7,823 nucleotides of DNA, from the NCBI GenBank assembly GCA_030670005.1, contig DAOVCL010000091.1:1-7823 (forward strand). Direction: 5' to 3'. The position numbers were made by a program, and so were the translations under genes. The notes beneath the pieces are model-generated. The model made no database searches and was not told where the DNA came from. It saw nothing but the letters and a program-made list of their open reading frames with translations. The stretch is from Candidatus Zixiibacteriota bacterium. Its GTDB lineage: Bacteria; SM23-81; DAOVCL01. Below are positions 6,442-7,823 of this stretch, in pieces (positions within the stretch are counted from its first letter, which is position 1; each line of letters begins with the position of its first letter).

Positions 6442-6461
6442 ACGCAGATTAACGCAGATCA
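6442..6461. repeat. Tandem pair of a 10-bp CGCAGATT unit
   Basis: ACGCAGATTA (6442-6451) is followed directly by ACGCAGATCA (6452-6461), with one difference. Such paired words, together with the TTCGTG array downstream, form an intergenic repeat type seen in many environmental bacterial genomes; that comparison is from memory. Confidence 0.6.
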
Positions 6462-6487
6462 TTAGGATTTACAAAAAACTCCCTGCG

Positions 6488-6507
6488 GTCAGGGCTCCTG
6501 CCCTGAC
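6488..6507. repeat. Perfect 8-bp hairpin, REP-like
   Basis: GTCAGGGC (6488-6495) and GCCCTGAC (6500-6507) enclose TCCT. No T-run follows on the + strand. Read on the minus strand, the hairpin is followed after about 12 nt by TTTTTTG, which would suit a terminator only if a minus-strand transcript existed, and none is evident. Confidence 0.6.
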
Positions 6508-6518
6508 GGAAGAGATTA

Positions 6519-6620
6519 GCCGTCCGTGTAAATTCGTGAGATTCCGTGGTGAATTGGTGTGATTTCTATTTGTGTAGATTCGTTTATTTGCGCCATTCGT
6601 GTTCTAGAGATTCAGTGGTA
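6519..6620. repeat. Degenerate TTCGTG/TCCGTG repeat array
   Basis: Related words recur roughly every 10-20 bp: CCGTCCGTGTAAA, ATTCGTGAGA, TTCCGTGGTGAA, TTGGTGTGATTT, TTTGTGTAGATTCGT and CATTCGTGTTCTAG. The spacing is irregular and units differ, so this is not a CRISPR. It is likely a non-coding repeat of unknown role. Confidence 0.55.
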
Positions 6621-6634
6621 AGGAGGATTTGACC

Positions 6635-6662
6635 GTGGCGTCCCGATTTATCGGGATGCCAC
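6635..6662. repeat. Hairpin with 12-13-bp stem, REP-like
   Basis: GTGGCGTCCCGAT (6635-6647) pairs with ATCGGGATGCCAC (6650-6662), with one G-T wobble and a very short loop. It has the TCCCGAT/ATCGGGA core common in intergenic palindromes. It lies just upstream of repeat copy B and could be the end of a transcript or a repeat element; no T-run follows. Confidence 0.65.
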
Positions 6663-6670
6663 CTCGATAG

Positions 6671-6743
6671 TGAATCAGTTGAAGCAGGTATTGGACTTTA
6701 TTCTTAATTGCTGTTCATCCCTGATCCCCGTGAACTATAACCA
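6671..6743 (+). repeat. Dispersed intergenic repeat, copy B (upstream of the Yip1 gene)
   Basis: This 73-bp copy matches 1313-1399 at 62 of 73 aligned positions and lacks the 14-bp duplication of that copy. It ends directly at the ribosome binding site of the Yip1-family gene. A TTGAAG (6679-6684) with the AT-rich TTCTTAAT (6701-6708) could act as a promoter, but this is a weak call. Confidence 0.75.
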
Positions 6744-6750
6744 AAGGAGG
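6743..6750 (+). promoter_or_regulatory. Strong ribosome binding site of the Yip1-family gene
   Basis: AAAGGAGG lies 5 nt before ATG 6756, a near-perfect Shine-Dalgarno match. It fixes the start of this gene and begins where the dispersed repeat similarity stops. Confidence 0.85.
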
Positions 6751-6755
6751 AATTT

Positions 6756-7289
6756 ATGGACGAGATAGGTAAGGTGGTGGTGAATGAATTTGATCCCAGC
6801 AATTTCCTGCCCAGTCTCTGGGAGACCTGGAAGGGGGTGGTTACCAGCCCCTCCCTCTTCTTTAGGCAGATGCCCAGGGATGGTGGGGTTCTCCCCCCTC
6901 TTCTCTTTATGTTGGTCTGTTTGAGTGTAGATGGACTGCTCATAGGCATTTTTGGGAGAGGCATCAGGGGATTTTTCTCCGCAGCCGTGGGAACTACACT
7001 GATGACCTTCCTGATTGCCGCTGTTCTCTATCTTTTCTCCACCCAGCTTTTCCCGGGTAAGGGGAACTACGAGGGGTCGTTCCGCATCTTAGCCTATACA
7101 AATGCAGTGAGTGTCTTAGGATGGATACCGGTGATTGGGGTGCTGGCTGCCCTGTATGGGATCTATATCGCCGCTCGGGGGGTAATGGAAGTGCACGTCC
7201 TGGATAGGGGAAAGGCAGGGGTAGTGATAATACTGACCGCACTGGTGATGGTTGTGCTCTCCCTGCTTTTAGGATTTCGGAGTTTCTGA
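6756..7289 (+). CDS. Yip1-family integral membrane protein
   Basis: A 177-residue membrane protein with an N-terminal cytoplasmic segment containing LWETWKGVVTSPSLFFRQMP (21-40), the typical opening of bacterial Yip1-domain proteins (W...P..FF..MP), followed by about four or five hydrophobic helices (about 46-66, 72-95, 111-140 as one or two, and 154-173). The GSFRILAYTNAVSVLGWIPV stretch (107-126) and ARGVMEVHVLDRGKA (140-154) also follow the family pattern. Bacterial members have no established molecular function; in eukaryotes the domain occurs in Golgi/ER membrane-traffic proteins, which says little here. The gene stands alone after a repeat-rich gap, so it probably has its own promoter. 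Its TGA stop lies in the loop of a long hairpin (7269-7307), which encodes the last six residues. Confidence 0.8.
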   Translation: MDEIGKVVVNEFDPSNFLPSLWETWKGVVTSPSLFFRQMPRDGGVLPPLLFMLVCLSVDGLLIGIFGRGIRGFFSAAVGTTLMTFLIAAVLYLFSTQLFPGKGNYEGSFRILAYTNAVSVLGWIPVIGVLAALYGIYIAARGVMEVHVLDRGKAGVVIILTALVMVVLSLLLGFRSF

Positions 7290-7307
7290 GAAACTCTGAA
7301 ATCCTAA
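7269..7307 (+). terminator. 18-bp hairpin whose loop is the stop codon of the Yip1 gene
   Basis: Bases 7269-7286 pair with 7290-7307 over 18 positions with one G-T wobble (7279 with 7297), and the three-base loop 7287-7289 is the TGA stop itself. The stem is long enough to end or protect the transcript. No T-run follows (GTTAGCCG), so termination without Rho is uncertain. A palindromic repeat inserted at the gene end is the alternative. Confidence 0.5.
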
Positions 7308-7324
7308 GTTAGCCGAAGCCATAA

Positions 7325-7336
7325 TGCAATATTGCA
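7325..7336. promoter_or_regulatory. 12-bp palindrome upstream of the HicB-like fragment, possible old operator
   Basis: TGCAATATTGCA is a perfect palindrome ending 18 bp before the ATG at 7355 and just before the ribosome binding site. HicB-type antitoxins often repress their own operon by binding palindromes at this place. With a single site and a broken gene the call is tentative. Confidence 0.3.
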
Positions 7337-7339
7337 ATT

Positions 7340-7347
7340 AGGAGGTG
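7340..7347 (+). promoter_or_regulatory. Ribosome binding site of the HicB-like fragment
   Basis: AGGAGGTG lies 7 nt before ATG 7355 and is close to a perfect Shine-Dalgarno sequence. It shows that this small frame was, and may still be, translated. Confidence 0.7.
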
Positions 7348-7354
7348 AGAAGAG

Positions 7355-7483
7355 ATGGTAAGGCGTTTCACCTTAGAATATTGGATAGATGATGATTGGT
7401 ATGTCCTTAGATTAAAGGAAGTTCCAGGCGTATTTAGCCAAGGCGAATCTCCCCACAGCAAAAAGCAAGACCTGACCCCTTGA
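7355..7483 (+). pseudogene. Truncated HicB-like antitoxin (N-terminal domain only)
   Basis: A 42-codon frame starts at ATG 7355 behind a strong ribosome binding site. Residues 3-31, including RRFTLEYWIDDDWYVLRLKE and VPGVFSQGE, match the N-terminal beta-sheet half of HicB-family proteins (the antitoxin of HicAB type II toxin-antitoxin pairs, and lone HicB-like proteins). In intact relatives the FSQGE segment is followed by a helix with a T.EE...N..EA pattern and usually a DNA-binding tail. Here it runs into an unrelated stretch (SPHSKKQDLTP) and a stop. The rest is not found in other frames downstream, and no HicA toxin is visible on either side. The break seems to be at about base 7450, where the sequence turns into intergenic-type CCTGACCCCTTGACCC. 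It is best read as a remnant left by a rearrangement; a short stable peptide cannot be excluded. Confidence 0.65.
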
Positions 7484-7546
7484 CCCTTGCCCAGATTCGT
7501 GCAAACGGCTAAAGATGATTAGACGCAAGATACACCGTCTTAAGTG

Positions 7547-7687
7547 AAGCATCCGAAAAGCAGCAGTTTAAACTTGAGCTGGGATGCATTGTTTCGGGAT
7601 GTGGGGTCATTCTCCAGCGGGGTTTACTTCTACAGATTAAAGGCAGGATATTTTATGAAGACAAAGAGGATGTTCCTCCTCAAGTAG
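7547..7687 (+). pseudogene. Orphan C-terminal T9SS-type sorting tail (gene remnant)
   Basis: A frame open from 7547 to the TAG at 7685-7687 encodes about 46 residues, ending in SGVYFYRLKAGYFMKTKRMF plus LLK. The pattern WD...SGVYFYRL.AG.F..TK.M.LL(K/R) at the very end is the hallmark of the C-terminal sorting domains (or closely related FlgD-like Ig tails) that guide surface proteins to the type IX secretion system. The WDALF at about 7580-7594 corresponds to the usual WDG segment upstream. No start codon with a ribosome binding site opens the frame, a stop (7544-7546) sits just before it, and no matching gene body lies upstream. It is therefore the 3' remnant of a secreted protein gene. A good terminator follows 28 bp later, as expected for the original gene end. 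The family call rests on the pattern only. Confidence 0.65.
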
Positions 7688-7715
7688 GTTTGGAAGACAG
7701 GAAGGACAACGCAGA

Positions 7716-7756
7716 ATCGCCCTCTGGACCCTTACCGGAGGGCGATCCTGTTTTTA
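7716..7756 (+). terminator. Rho-independent terminator
   Basis: ATCGCCCTCTGG (7716-7727) pairs with CCGGAGGGCGAT (7735-7746), 12 bp with one G-T wobble and a 7-base loop, followed by CCTGTTTTTA. Stem strength, loop and T-run all fit an intrinsic terminator on the + strand. It lies 28 bp after the sorting-tail stop codon and probably ended the original gene. Confidence 0.85.
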
Positions 7757-7823
7757 TCACAAAGATCACCCTGATTTTTCATGGACTTCCAGAAGAGTTC
7801 CCTAAACCCCTTAGGCAGTGGGG
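7757..7823. other. Unassigned end of window
   Basis: These 67 bases after the terminator hold no recognisable gene start, repeat or RNA. They may belong to the leader of a gene beyond the window. Confidence 0.5.

Larger units (their letters stand above)
6329..6755. other. Intergenic repeat block of 427 bp, no gene
   Basis: The gap is filled with repeats and palindromes: an 11-bp inverted repeat with a TGACC-type core (6338-6408), a CGCAGATT pair (6442-6461), a strong short hairpin (6488-6507), a degenerate TTCGTG-type array (6519-6620), a 12-13-bp hairpin (6635-6662) and dispersed repeat copy B (6671-6743). No open frame in it looks coding. No clear T-run terminator follows the UbiA gene. 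Confidence 0.75.

Noticed and set aside
6488..6507. Rho-independent terminator for the UbiA gene
   Set aside because: The hairpin lacks a following T-run on the + strand and lies about 160 bp after the stop codon.
6519..6620. CRISPR array
   Set aside because: The recurring TTCGTG-type words are short and degenerate with irregular spacing; there are no constant repeats or unique spacers of regular length and no cas gene.
7547..7687. Independent small protein gene
   Set aside because: No start codon with a ribosome binding site opens the frame, and the sequence is the typical extreme end of a much larger secreted protein.

Overview
The window reads as a chromosomal piece from a bacterium of moderate GC with many AGG/AGA arginine codons. 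The best clue to its identity is a PorX-type response regulator (receiver plus PglZ/alkaline-phosphatase-like domain) next to a histidine kinase with a GMAKETAHQLGTP H-box, together with a leftover C-terminal tail (SGVYFYRLKAG...) like those that send proteins to the type IX secretion system (T9SS). These traits are known from Bacteroidota and from related FCB-group and candidate phyla. I cannot name the lineage from sequence alone, and an uncultured FCB-like phylum is only an inference.

Layout, all genes on the + strand. (1) 1-978: 3' part of a polyprenyl-phosphate sugar-phosphotransferase-like protein. Its catalytic Asp-Glu pair is replaced by Ala-Asp and a loop is missing, so it is probably non-catalytic. 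(2) 979-1409: non-coding, with inverted repeats, a 103-bp MITE-like element (14-bp terminal inverted repeats flanked by AAAAT direct repeats) and copy A of a dispersed repeat. (3) 1410-6328: a tight four-gene cluster of serS, histidine kinase, porX-like regulator and UbiA-family prenyltransferase. The junctions are -4, -8 and +8 nt, which argues for one operon. (4) 6329-6755: a dense non-coding repeat block with hairpins, CGCAGATT and TTCGTG-type degenerate repeats and copy B of the dispersed repeat. (5) 6756-7289: a Yip1-family membrane protein whose stop codon is exactly the loop of an 18-bp hairpin. (6) 7290-7823: gene remnants: a HicB-like antitoxin cut short after its conserved FSQGE segment, then an in-frame T9SS-like sorting tail with no gene in front of it, then a strong Rho-independent terminator.

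How the parts may work together: the kinase would sense an envelope signal through its extracytoplasmic domain and phosphorylate the PorX-like protein. In the known family this couples phosphorylation to a zinc-dependent phosphodiesterase domain and to T9SS gene control. Co-transcription with serS and a prenyltransferase is unexplained. No unmistakably new system is visible. The most interesting items are the kinase/PorX pair inside a serS operon, the orphan sorting tail, the catalytically altered sugar transferase, and the shared repeat placed immediately upstream of two separate transcription units.
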